A stretch of 16,230 nt of DNA from Iamia sp052038315 (GCA_052038315.1 JBQGCF010000252.1:1-16230), one strand, 5' to 3'. Positions 1 through 7,216 are shown, numbered from the stretch's first letter. Notes: generated by a model from the letters alone, not told the origin. Program-made: numbers and translations.

Positions 1-1675
1 CGTCTCGATGACCATGAACGGGGCCGTGCTGCCCTGCCTGGCGTCGTTCATCGTGGCCGGGGAGGAGCAGGGCGTCGACCAGGCCCAGCTCTCCGGGACC
101 ATCCAGAACGACATCCTCAAGGAGTTCATGGTCCGGAACACGTACATCTACCCGCCCGAGCCGAGCATGCGGATCGTGGCCGACATCATCTCCTACACGT
201 CGGACCACATGCCGAGGTTCAACTCGATCTCGATCTCCGGCTACCACATGCAGGAGGCGGGGGCGACGGCCGAGCAGGAGCTGGCGTTCACCATCTCCGA
301 CGGGCTGGAGTACGTGCGCTACGCCCTCGCCCGCGGCCTCGACGTCGACAAGTTCGCCGGCCGGCTGAGCTTCTTCTTCGCCATCGGCATGGACTTCTTC
401 ATGGAGGTGGCCAAGCTGCGGGCGGCCCGGATCCTCTGGCACGAGGTCATGAGCCAGTTCTCGCCGAAGAACGAGAAGTCGCTGATGCTGCGGACGCACT
501 GCCAGACCTCGGGCGTGTCGCTCACCGCCCTCGACCCGTACAACAACGTCATCCGGACGACGATCGAGGCGATGGCCGCGGTGCTCGGCGGCACCCAGAG
601 CCTCCACACCAACGCCTTCGACGAGGCGCTCGGGCTGCCGACCGACTTCAGCGCCCGCATCGCCCGCAACACCCAGCTGGTCATCCAGGAGGAGACCGGC
701 ATCCCGCACGTCGTCGACCCGCTGGGCGGCAGCTACTACGTCGAGGCGCTGACCAACGACCTCGTCGAGAGGGCCCGCGCCCTCATGGCCGAGGTCGAGG
801 AGCTCGGCGGCATGACCAAGGCGGTCGAGTCGGGGATGCCCAAGCTCCGCATCGAGGAGTCGGCCGCCCGCCGCCAGGCCCGCATCGACCGGGCCGAGGA
901 GGTCGTGGTCGGCGTCAACAAGTACGTCGTCGAGAACCCCGAGCAGGTCGACGTCCTCGACATCGACAACCGGGCGGTCCTCGCCCAGCAGGTCGCCAAG
1001 CTCGACCGCATCCGGGCGACGCGGGACCAGGCCGCGTGCGCCGCCGCGCTCGCTGCGCTGCGGGCCGGCGCCGAGGGCGACGGCAACCTGCTGGCGCTGT
1101 GCGTCGACGCCGCCCGGGCCCGGGCCACGGTCGGCGAGATGAGCGATGCCATGGAGGCCGTCTTCGGTCGCCACGCCGCCCAGGTCCGTACCCTCGAGGG
1201 CGTGTACGGCAAGGGCTACGAGGGCGATGCCGGGTTCGAGAAGGTCCAGGCCGACATCGCCGCCTTCGCCGAGGAGGAGGGCCGCCGGCCCCGCATGCTC
1301 GTCGTGAAGATGGGCCAGGACGGCCACGACCGGGGCGCCAAGGTGATCGCCACCGCCTTCGCCGACCTCGGCTTCGACGTCGACGTCGGCCCCCTGTTCC
1401 AGACCCCGGCCGAGGCGGCGCGTGACGCGGTGGAGAACGACGTCCACATCGTCGGCGTCTCGTCGCAGGCCGCCGGGCACAAGACCCTCGTGCCCCAGCT
1501 GATCGAGGCGCTGCGCGAGCAGGGCGCCGACGACGTCCTCGTCGTCTGCGGCGGCGTCATCCCGCCCGGCGACTACGCCTTCCTCGAGCAGGCCGGCGTG
1601 GCCGCCACGTTCGGCCCCGGCACCAACATACCCACCGCCGCCACCCAGGTCCTGAACCTCCTCCGCGCCCGTTAG
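1..1675 (+). CDS. mutB: Methylmalonyl-CoA mutase, C-terminal three quarters (5' end outside window)
   Basis: Adenosylcobalamin-dependent isomerase that interconverts (R)-methylmalonyl-CoA and succinyl-CoA in the cytoplasm, feeding propionyl-CoA carbon into the TCA cycle. The frame is open from base 2 with no start, so about 557 residues are present; family members are about 715-750 residues, so roughly the first 160-190 lie upstream. The ATG at base 8 is internal (VSMTMNGAVLP is the family's conserved barrel segment). Visible landmarks: FNSISISGYHMQEAGAT, the catalytic His segment RTHCQTSG (His codon 497-499), TQSLHTNAFDEAL, LPTDFSARIARNTQ, then the B12-binding domain with MGQDGHDRG (cobalt-ligand His codon 1325-1327) and VVCGGVIPPGDY. 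It closely resembles the homodimeric human/E. coli type, so a two-subunit isobutyryl-CoA mutase is unlikely. Odd points: Val where the family usually has Trp after QTSG (515-517), and Gln where the B12 motif SxL has Leu (1466-1468). Its partner meaB is about 5.5 kb downstream. Confidence 0.95.
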   Translation, partial: VSMTMNGAVLPCLASFIVAGEEQGVDQAQLSGTIQNDILKEFMVRNTYIYPPEPSMRIVADIISYTSDHMPRFNSISISGYHMQEAGATAEQELAFTISDGLEYVRYALARGLDVDKFAGRLSFFFAIGMDFFMEVAKLRAARILWHEVMSQFSPKNEKSLMLRTHCQTSGVSLTALDPYNNVIRTTIEAMAAVLGGTQSLHTNAFDEALGLPTDFSARIARNTQLVIQEETGIPHVVDPLGGSYYVEALTNDLVERARALMAEVEELGGMTKAVESGMPKLRIEESAARRQARIDRAEEVVVGVNKYVVENPEQVDVLDIDNRAVLAQQVAKLDRIRATRDQAACAAALAALRAGAEGDGNLLALCVDAARARATVGEMSDAMEAVFGRHAAQVRTLEGVYGKGYEGDAGFEKVQADIAAFAEEEGRRPRMLVVKMGQDGHDRGAKVIATAFADLGFDVDVGPLFQTPAEAARDAVENDVHIVGVSSQAAGHKTLVPQLIEALREQGADDVLVVCGGVIPPGDYAFLEQAGVAATFGPGTNIPTAATQVLNLLRAR

Positions 1676-1710
1676 CGGGCGGTTGACGGAGGTGTTCGTA
1701 CGGTCCAGGG

Positions 1711-1759
1711 CGGCAGGTGTCGACCCGACCGCTGGGGGCGGATGGGGCGGCACCTGCCG
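1711..1759. terminator. Hairpin in the convergent gap, possible bidirectional terminator
   Basis: Between the stops of the mutase gene (+) and the channel gene (-), arms at 1711-1722 and 1748-1759 form a 12-bp stem with a single G-U pair and a 25-base loop. The loop itself can form a smaller CCGC/GCGG stem. There is no T-tract on either side, so this is not a classic intrinsic terminator. Its placement in a convergent gap suggests transcription termination or mRNA 3'-end protection. The rest of the 105-base gap shows nothing else. Confidence 0.45.
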
Positions 1760-1780
1760 GCCGCGCCCCGGCGCTCGTCG

Positions 1781-2896
1781 CTAGTCGCGGTTGCGGGGGT
1801 CGAGGGAGCGGAAGACGGGGTCGAGGTCGGGCTCGGCCAGGTGCTGGGCGGCGGTGACGCCCCAGAAGCCACGGGGTGCGAGGAGGGCGTCGATGAACGC
1901 CTCCATCGCCGGGTGGAACGGCTCCCGCAGCTCGTGGAGCATGGCGAAGCTCTCGTCGACCGAGCGGTGGGCGACGCCGTGCTCGGTCAGCAGGCGGTGG
2001 GCGGCGGCCCAGGGCTCACGACCGGGTAGGACGTAGTCGCCGGTCTCCAGCCCGAAGCGGTCGCTGAGGTAGGTGACCAGCCGGACGCTCTGGCGGTAGA
2101 GGCGCATGGCCGGGCCCCGCTCGGCGCCGGGGGTGACGGCGATGTGGTCGATGGCGGCGTCGGTGACCACGCCCAGGGCGGTGATCCACGAGTGGCCCCG
2201 GTGCTTCGACCGCCACAGGACGAGCATCGGGAGCGAGCTGTGCGACTCGAACACGTCGGCGCACCACCGCTCCCAGCTCCGGAACATGGCGTCGAGGTCG
2301 GTCGTGTCGCCGTCGGGTCCGACGTGGCTGAGGATCAGCGAGACGGGGGTGATGCGGGCGTCGCTCAGGTCGTCCAGCAGGAGGAGCTGGGTCTCCCGCT
2401 CCTTGTAGGCCGCGCTCAGGGTCGGCAGGTAGCCGATGACGAGACCGAGGGTGCCCAGGCCGTCCATGGCGGCGAGGATCGACAGGGCCTTGGTGAGCGT
2501 CGAGCCGGGCAGCAGGTCGCCGAAGCCGATCGAGAAGTAGGCGACGCCCGAGTAGTAGAAGGCGTCGCCCAGGCTCTCCGGCGGGACCGAGAACTGGCTG
2601 CGCACGCCCCACCAGATCAACCCCCAGCCGGCGATCGACGCCGCCGTCCACACCAGCAGCAGGCCGATGAACGACGCCGGGCCGTAGAGCCCGAGGGCCT
2701 GCTCTCGGCGGTGGTCGTCGTCGATGCGGGTGCAGAGGGCCCGATACGACCGCCACGTGAGCCCGTAGTAGATGCTGCTGAAGCTCCACCCCAGCCCGGC
2801 CAGGTGCGTGGCGAGGAGCGTGTCGAAGGCGTCGAGCAGGGTGACGAGCACGAGCAGCCCCCCGACCACCACCAGCACCACGTCCAGGCCGTCCAC
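1781..2896 (-). CDS. Potassium channel family protein (Ion_trans_2 type pore)
   Basis: Predicted inner-membrane K+ channel of 371 residues. A first membrane helix lies at about residues 6-26, a second at 74-96, then a pore helix (111-121), the selectivity filter SIGFGD (122-127) and a third helix (about 131-158). The filter has Ser where most relatives have Thr. The C-terminal 210 residues carry a soluble domain with WERWCADVFESH and a nearby RSKHRGHSW, a signature I recall from a family of bacterial 'potassium channel family' proteins of otherwise unknown regulation; no RCK/TrkA domain is evident. The frame is open to 3133, but the upstream part is Pro/Arg-rich and low complexity. I chose GTG 2896, just before the first helix, because a CAGACT -10-like element sits 6 bases upstream, fitting a leaderless mRNA. 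It is convergent with the mutase gene and divergent from the first DUF4214 gene; no functional link to either is shown. Confidence 0.85.
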   Translation of the reverse strand: MDGLDVVLVVVGGLLVLVTLLDAFDTLLATHLAGLGWSFSSIYYGLTWRSYRALCTRIDDDHRREQALGLYGPASFIGLLLVWTAASIAGWGLIWWGVRSQFSVPPESLGDAFYYSGVAYFSIGFGDLLPGSTLTKALSILAAMDGLGTLGLVIGYLPTLSAAYKERETQLLLLDDLSDARITPVSLILSHVGPDGDTTDLDAMFRSWERWCADVFESHSSLPMLVLWRSKHRGHSWITALGVVTDAAIDHIAVTPGAERGPAMRLYRQSVRLVTYLSDRFGLETGDYVLPGREPWAAAHRLLTEHGVAHRSVDESFAMLHELREPFHPAMEAFIDALLAPRGFWGVTAAQHLAEPDLDPVFRSLDPRNRD

Positions 2897-2902
2897 GCCG
2901 CG

Positions 2903-2908
2903 AGTCTG
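2903..2908 (-). promoter_or_regulatory. Weak leaderless -10 element for the channel gene
   Basis: On the minus strand CAGACT lies 6 bases before the chosen GTG start. It matches the (T/C)AnnnT form of an actinobacterial -10 at the spacing that gives a leaderless mRNA. No Shine-Dalgarno sequence is visible. There is no convincing -35. Confidence 0.35.
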
Positions 2909-2979
2909 CCGTGCGCCGCGGCCGGCGCGAGCCGGTCCCCCGAAGGGGTGATCGTGGCCCACGGTGACGGGACCTGGGG

Positions 2980-3013
2980 TACCGTCCGGCCGCGGACGGC
3001 TGCGGACGGAAGG
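2980..3013 (+). promoter_or_regulatory. Promoter -10, repeats and ribosome binding site of the first DUF4214 gene
   Basis: TACCGT (2980-2985) is a TAnnnT -10 candidate, followed after a leader of about 30 bases by the Shine-Dalgarno GGAAGG (3008-3013), 8 bases before ATG 3022. The ribosome site favours that ATG over the in-frame GTG at 3013. The second paralog has nearly the same distance from -10 to ATG (37 versus 36 bases). The -10 overlaps an inverted repeat and the leader has a direct repeat, described separately. No good -35 was found. Confidence 0.5.
2982..3009. repeat. Inverted and direct repeat overlapping the -10 and leader
   Basis: CCGTCCG (2982-2988) is complemented perfectly by CGGACGG at 2993-2999 and again at 3003-3009. 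The octamer GCGGACGG occurs at 2992-2999 and 3002-3009, a period of 10 bases or about one helical turn. The second copy runs into the Shine-Dalgarno site. It could be a regulator-binding site or simply GC-rich sequence. Confidence 0.4.
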
Positions 3014-3021
3014 TGGGATCG

Positions 3022-5079
3022 ATGAGGGTGCGGACGACGGGGGCGCGACGGGTCGCGCTCGCCCTGGCGGGGGCGCTGCTGGCGCCGGTGGCGATCGTGG
3101 GGGCCGGCTCGGCCCCGGCCGGTGCGCTGCCACCGGAGTGCGATCGGACCTGGCTGGGCGGGAACGGGTCGTGGACCGACGCCACCCAGTGGTCGGGCGG
3201 CGTGGTGCCGACGGCGACCGACGACGTCTGCATCACCGACGGCGTGGGCACGGTCGAGATCCGCGCCACCTCCGTCACCGTGAACACCCTGCAGCTCGGC
3301 TCCCGCACCGACGACGGGCTCCGCACGCTCATGGTCGTCCCCAACGGCGCCGAGCAGACCGCCGCCCTCACCGCTCCCGGCGGCATCGACGTCCAGTACG
3401 GCGGGTCGCTGGTCCTCGGCGGCATCTCCACCACCGGTACGAAGGGCGGCACGGCCCGCGTCGTGGCCGACATCGCCAACGGCGGCACCGTGACCAGCAG
3501 CACCGGATCGGGCCAGCACACGGCCGAGGTCGAGGGCACGATCACCAACCCGGCCCGGCTCCGGGTCTTCTACCCGCTCCGCGTCGACGAGGTCGTCAAC
3601 ACCGGATTCGTCGAGATGGAGAGCGTCCTCACCACCGACCGCTTCGAGGGCTACAGCGGATACCTGTACGGCAACGGTGGGGTCGAGACCACGGACCTCG
3701 ACATGGGCGACCTGCAGACCGGGCTGACCGACCACGAGGGGTGGCCGCTCCTCCAGGTCACCGACGGCCGGCTCGACATCACCGGCGACGAGGGCACCGG
3801 CCGCATCCAGGTGCACGGCGACGTCGACATGACCGGCATCGTGCGCCCCGGCCAGACGATCGTGCTCGACGGCGAGCCGGGCCAGCCCTCCACGCTCCGC
3901 TTCGCCGGCGACCTGCTCAACACCGGCACCATCCAGATCGAGCCGGACACCGGCCAGACGGCGAGCCTGATCGGCACCGACGCCGATGCGGCCATCCTCA
4001 ACGAGGGTGCGATCGGCGTGTGGTCGAGCGACGACTCCGTCGCCGTGATCGGTGCCGACGTGGCCAACGAGGGCTTCTTCACGAGCGGGTACGTCGAGAC
4101 GGTGGTCGAGGGCGACCTGGCCAGCGACACCTTCCTCGACCTCCGCCAGGGCGAGCTGCAGGTCGAGGGCGACCTCCTCCTCGGTGCCACCGGCATCCTC
4201 CGCCACGTGATCGATCCCGAGGAGCGCCACGGCCATGCGGTCGTCGGCGGCGAGGTCGACATCGACGGTGTCCTGGACACCTACTCCGACGGCTCGCCCG
4301 AGGTGGGCGCCGACTACCGGATCGTCGAGAGCGCCGGCCGGACGGGCACCTTCCGCGACCACGTCTTCGGTGGCTTCCCCGCCGGCGCCGGCTACGACCT
4401 GCTGTACACCGCCGGCGGCTTCGACGTGATCCGGCGGGCCCCCGAGTCCCCGCTCCACCGGTTCGTTCGGGCCGCCTACCAGGACTTCCTCGGCCGCCAG
4501 CCCAGCGACGGGCAGCTCGAGCAGCGGGTCGCCGCCCTCGAGGACGGCAGCCTGACCCGGGCCTCGCTCGTCCGCCTGCTGGCCCGGTCGACCGAGTACC
4601 TGACCGCCCTCGTCCAGGACATGTACGTCGACACCCTCGGCCGGCCCGGCGACCACGCCGGCGTCACCTTCTGGGTCGAGCAGCTCCGCACCGGGCGCAA
4701 GACGGTGGCCCAGGTCGCCGGGGCGTTCTACGGCAGCGAGGAGTACATCGAGCTGGCCGGCGGGACCCCGGCGTCGTGGATCGAGACGCTCTTCCCCGTC
4801 CTCCTCGGCCGGCCGGCCACCGACGACGACCGCATCTACTGGGGCGAGCGGGCCGTGGTGCTCGGGCCGACCCGGGTGGCGATCGAGCTGTTCCAGTCGC
4901 TCGAGTCCCGGCGGGCCCGGGTGGCCGCCCTCTACCTCGCCCTGCTGGACCGGACGGCCGAGCGGGCCGGCGTCAACTACTGGGCCGGGCGCCTGACGCA
5001 GGAGGGCGACCTCGTCCTCGCCGTCCACCTCGCCGCCTCGGCCGAGTACGTGGAGGTGGCCGGGCGCCGGTACCCCTGA
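3022..5079 (+). CDS. Secreted beta-solenoid protein with four C-terminal DUF4214 repeats (paralog A)
   Basis: Exported protein of 685 residues, function unknown. An Arg-rich n-region, hydrophobic stretch (11-31) and APAGA cleavage site (after Ala35) form a Sec signal peptide. After it come Cys40, a Trp motif (TWLGGNGSWTDATQW, 43-57) and VPTATDDVCI with Cys70, so a Cys40-Cys70 disulfide is plausible. Residues 72-470 are Gly/Asp/Thr-rich with recurring NxG turns (Asn153, 193, 300, 327, 349). They end in the GTF...YDLLYTAGGFDV pattern typical of adhesin or autotransporter-like beta-solenoids. Four units of about 50 residues follow (481-530, 531-583, 584-633, 634-685). The second and fourth keep the DUF4214 consensus LGRxxDxxGxxxW (LGRPGDHAGVTFW; LDRTAERAGVNYW). 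No LPxTG motif or membrane anchor is present. ATG 3022 is chosen because GGAAGG lies 8 bases upstream and because Cys40, Trp44, Trp51 and Cys70 then fall at the same residue numbers in paralog B. Confidence 0.88.
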   Translation: MRVRTTGARRVALALAGALLAPVAIVGAGSAPAGALPPECDRTWLGGNGSWTDATQWSGGVVPTATDDVCITDGVGTVEIRATSVTVNTLQLGSRTDDGLRTLMVVPNGAEQTAALTAPGGIDVQYGGSLVLGGISTTGTKGGTARVVADIANGGTVTSSTGSGQHTAEVEGTITNPARLRVFYPLRVDEVVNTGFVEMESVLTTDRFEGYSGYLYGNGGVETTDLDMGDLQTGLTDHEGWPLLQVTDGRLDITGDEGTGRIQVHGDVDMTGIVRPGQTIVLDGEPGQPSTLRFAGDLLNTGTIQIEPDTGQTASLIGTDADAAILNEGAIGVWSSDDSVAVIGADVANEGFFTSGYVETVVEGDLASDTFLDLRQGELQVEGDLLLGATGILRHVIDPEERHGHAVVGGEVDIDGVLDTYSDGSPEVGADYRIVESAGRTGTFRDHVFGGFPAGAGYDLLYTAGGFDVIRRAPESPLHRFVRAAYQDFLGRQPSDGQLEQRVAALEDGSLTRASLVRLLARSTEYLTALVQDMYVDTLGRPGDHAGVTFWVEQLRTGRKTVAQVAGAFYGSEEYIELAGGTPASWIETLFPVLLGRPATDDDRIYWGERAVVLGPTRVAIELFQSLESRRARVAALYLALLDRTAERAGVNYWAGRLTQEGDLVLAVHLAASAEYVEVAGRRYP
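4870..4910 (+). repeat. 41-bp block identical to paralog B (copy 1)
   Basis: These 41 bases, encoding TRVAIELFQSLES in the third DUF4214 unit, are identical at every position, including all third codon positions, to 6988-7028 in the neighbouring paralog. Surrounding DNA is clearly diverged. Confidence 0.9.
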
Positions 5080-5096
5080 CGCCGGGCCTCCGCCGC

Positions 5097-5134
5097 TACC
5101 CTCGCCGGACGCGGGGTGGGCGACGGAGACGAGG
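5097..5134 (+). promoter_or_regulatory. Promoter -10 and ribosome binding site of the second DUF4214 gene
   Basis: The 60-base gap between the paralogs holds TACCCT (5097-5102), a TAnnnT -10 candidate, then GGAG (5125-5128) and GAGG (5131-5134), the latter 5 bases before ATG 5140. An in-frame GTG at 5116 has no usable ribosome site. The layout mirrors the leader of paralog A, suggesting promoter and gene were duplicated together, although read-through from paralog A is also possible. Confidence 0.5.
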
Positions 5135-5139
5135 ACGAC

Positions 5140-7197
5140 ATGCCGGGACCGATGGACGTGGCGCGCCGCGGCACGCTGGCGGTGGCGCTGGCCGTCGCCG
5201 CACCGATCGTGGTGGCAACGACGACGGCGGCGCCGGCCGGGGCCGCCCTGCCGGCCTGCACCAAGACGTGGATCGGCGCCACCGGGACGTGGTCCGACGC
5301 CACCAAGTGGAGCGGGGGCACCGTCCCCACCGCGACCGACCACGTCTGCATCACGCAGGTCGGCTCGGCCACGGTGACGCTCGACGGTGACGGCGCCGGG
5401 GTCACCGTCGCCTCCCTCCGGGTCGGCAACCCCGAGCCGGGCACCGACACCCAGACGCTCGTCCTCACCCGCGGCGTCGCCAACGACGACACCTCGCTCG
5501 TCGCCACCGGCGGCATCGAGATCCGGGCGCGGGGCACGATCGAGCTGGGCGAGAGCGCGGCGGCGTCGGTGTCGATCGGCGTCGGCGACGGCGCCGAGAT
5601 CGCCAACGCCGGCACGATCCGCCAGACCACCGGGACGAGCGAGAACCACCAGATCCGGGCCGACGTGGTCAACACCGGCACCCTCCGGCTCGACCAGGGC
5701 ATGCGGATCACCGGCGCCCTGACCACCGACGGCACCCTCCAGGTCAACCACGTCCTCCACGTCGAGGACACCGTGTGGACGAAGGGCGGCACGGTGCGGG
5801 GCGACTGGCTCGTCGTCGCCTACGACGGGCTGCGGGTCGGCGCCGCCGACACCGACATCAGCGCCGGGGCGCCGCCGTTCACCGTCGAGGGCGGCGCCAT
5901 CGCCTTCGAGGACGACAGCCCGATCGACATCACCTCCCGGGGCCCGGTCACCCTCAGCGGCGACACCGGCCCCGGCCAGGACATCAAGGTCCAGAGCATC
6001 GAGGGCATCCCGGCCGTCCTGACGTTCGACGGGACCTGGACGAACCGTGGCCACCTCGGCCTGGAGCCCGGTGTGGCCGACGCCCGGATCGCCGGCGCCG
6101 AGGCCGGCGCCACGCTGGTGAACGAGGGCGAGATCGACCGCTACGACACCGACCAGGCGGGTGGCGCGTCGATCGGCACCGACGTCGTCAACCGGGGCTC
6201 GCTGGGGATCTCCGACGACACCCTCGACATCGACGGCGGGCTGGAGAACGAGGGCGACATCGACCTCGGCCTGGGCCGCCTCTCCGTCGGTGGCGATGTG
6301 ATCCTCGACCCGTCGAGCGCGGTGGGGATCGACATCGAGGACGCGGCCACCGCCGGGCGGCTCGACGTCGACGCCACCGCCACCATCCGCGGGCGCCTCC
6401 TCGTCGACACCGACACCCCCATCGTCCCCGCCGTCGGCACCACGGTGACCGCCGTGACCGCCGACAGCCGCCTGGGCACCTTCGCCGACGTCGCCTTCGC
6501 CGGCGCAGCCAGCTGGGACACCACCTACACCGGCACCGGGGTGGACCTGGTCCGCCGGGCCAGCGAGTCGCCCGGGCGGCGGTTCGTCCGGGCCGTCTAC
6601 CAGGACTTCGTCGACCGCCAGCCTCTGCGGTTCGAGGTCGAGGGCTACGGCGACGCCATCGACGACGGCTATCCCCGGGCCATCCTCGTCCGGCGTCTGG
6701 TCGAGGCCTACGAGTACGTCGCCACCATCGTGCAGCGGTTCTACGCCGACACCCTCGACCGTCCGGGCGACGAGGCCGGCGTCGACTACTGGGTCGACCA
6801 GATCCTCACCGGCCGCAAGACCGTCGCCCAGGTGGCCGGGTCGTTCTACGCCAGCCCGGAGTACTTCACCCGGGCCGGCGGCTCGAACGCAGCCTGGATC
6901 GGCGACCTCTACGACGTCTTCTTCGACCGGGCGCCGAGCGACGACGACCTCGGCTACTGGGTCCCCCGGATCCAGCAGCGGGGCCGCACCCGGGTGGCGA
7001 TCGAGCTGTTCCAGTCGCTCGAGTCCCGCCGCCAGCGGGTCGACGCCCTGTACGGCTCGCTCCTCCAGCGGGCCAGCGACCCGGGCGGCCGGGACTACTG
7101 GGCCGGCCGCATCACCGCCGAGGGCGACCTGGCCCTGGCCGTCCACCTGGCCGCCTCGGGCGAGTACCTGATGCTGGCCCAGGAGCGCTACCCCTAG
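5140..7197 (+). CDS. Secreted beta-solenoid protein with four C-terminal DUF4214 repeats (paralog B)
   Basis: Second exported 685-residue protein, 60 bases after paralog A and exactly its length; function unknown. The signal peptide (hydrophobic residues 12-30, APAGA to Ala35) is followed by Cys40, a Trp motif (TWIGATGTWSDATKW, 43-57) and VPTATDHVCI ending at Cys70-Ile71. The middle shows NxG turns at Asn156, 178, 328, 351 and 370 and ends in TYTGTGVDLVRRA, a solenoid-like cap. From about residue 482 four DUF4214-type units follow. The second (LDRPGDEAGVDYW) and fourth (LQRASDPGGRDYW) keep the Asp-Gly-Tyr-Trp core. Identity to paralog A looks high in the signal-proximal motif and the DUF4214 array and low in the middle, so the ends seem constrained and the middle variable. 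Both proteins end in Arg-Tyr-Pro. ATG 5140 is preferred over GTG 5116 because of the purine-rich ribosome site and the residue-by-residue match of the N-termini. Adhesion, self-assembly or ligand binding at the cell surface are guesses only. Confidence 0.88.
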   Translation: MPGPMDVARRGTLAVALAVAAPIVVATTTAAPAGAALPACTKTWIGATGTWSDATKWSGGTVPTATDHVCITQVGSATVTLDGDGAGVTVASLRVGNPEPGTDTQTLVLTRGVANDDTSLVATGGIEIRARGTIELGESAAASVSIGVGDGAEIANAGTIRQTTGTSENHQIRADVVNTGTLRLDQGMRITGALTTDGTLQVNHVLHVEDTVWTKGGTVRGDWLVVAYDGLRVGAADTDISAGAPPFTVEGGAIAFEDDSPIDITSRGPVTLSGDTGPGQDIKVQSIEGIPAVLTFDGTWTNRGHLGLEPGVADARIAGAEAGATLVNEGEIDRYDTDQAGGASIGTDVVNRGSLGISDDTLDIDGGLENEGDIDLGLGRLSVGGDVILDPSSAVGIDIEDAATAGRLDVDATATIRGRLLVDTDTPIVPAVGTTVTAVTADSRLGTFADVAFAGAASWDTTYTGTGVDLVRRASESPGRRFVRAVYQDFVDRQPLRFEVEGYGDAIDDGYPRAILVRRLVEAYEYVATIVQRFYADTLDRPGDEAGVDYWVDQILTGRKTVAQVAGSFYASPEYFTRAGGSNAAWIGDLYDVFFDRAPSDDDLGYWVPRIQQRGRTRVAIELFQSLESRRQRVDALYGSLLQRASDPGGRDYWAGRITAEGDLALAVHLAASGEYLMLAQERYP
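6988..7028 (+). repeat. 41-bp block identical to paralog A (copy 2)
   Basis: Identical to 4870-4910. It lies at the corresponding place in the third DUF4214 unit and encodes the same TRVAIELFQSLES peptide with the same codons. Confidence 0.9.
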
Positions 7198-7216
7198 CCC
7201 ACTGCCGCGGGCCGAA

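Noticed and set aside
2897..3133. N-terminal extension of the channel protein up to 3133
   Set aside because: It is Pro/Arg/Ser low complexity, would overlap the divergent gene, and has no ribosome site. GTG 2896 before the first helix fits better.
2964..5390. Plus-strand frame of 808 codons overlapping paralog A
   Set aside because: Arg/Pro/Gly-rich shadow. The other frame has a signal peptide, domain motifs and a paralog next door.
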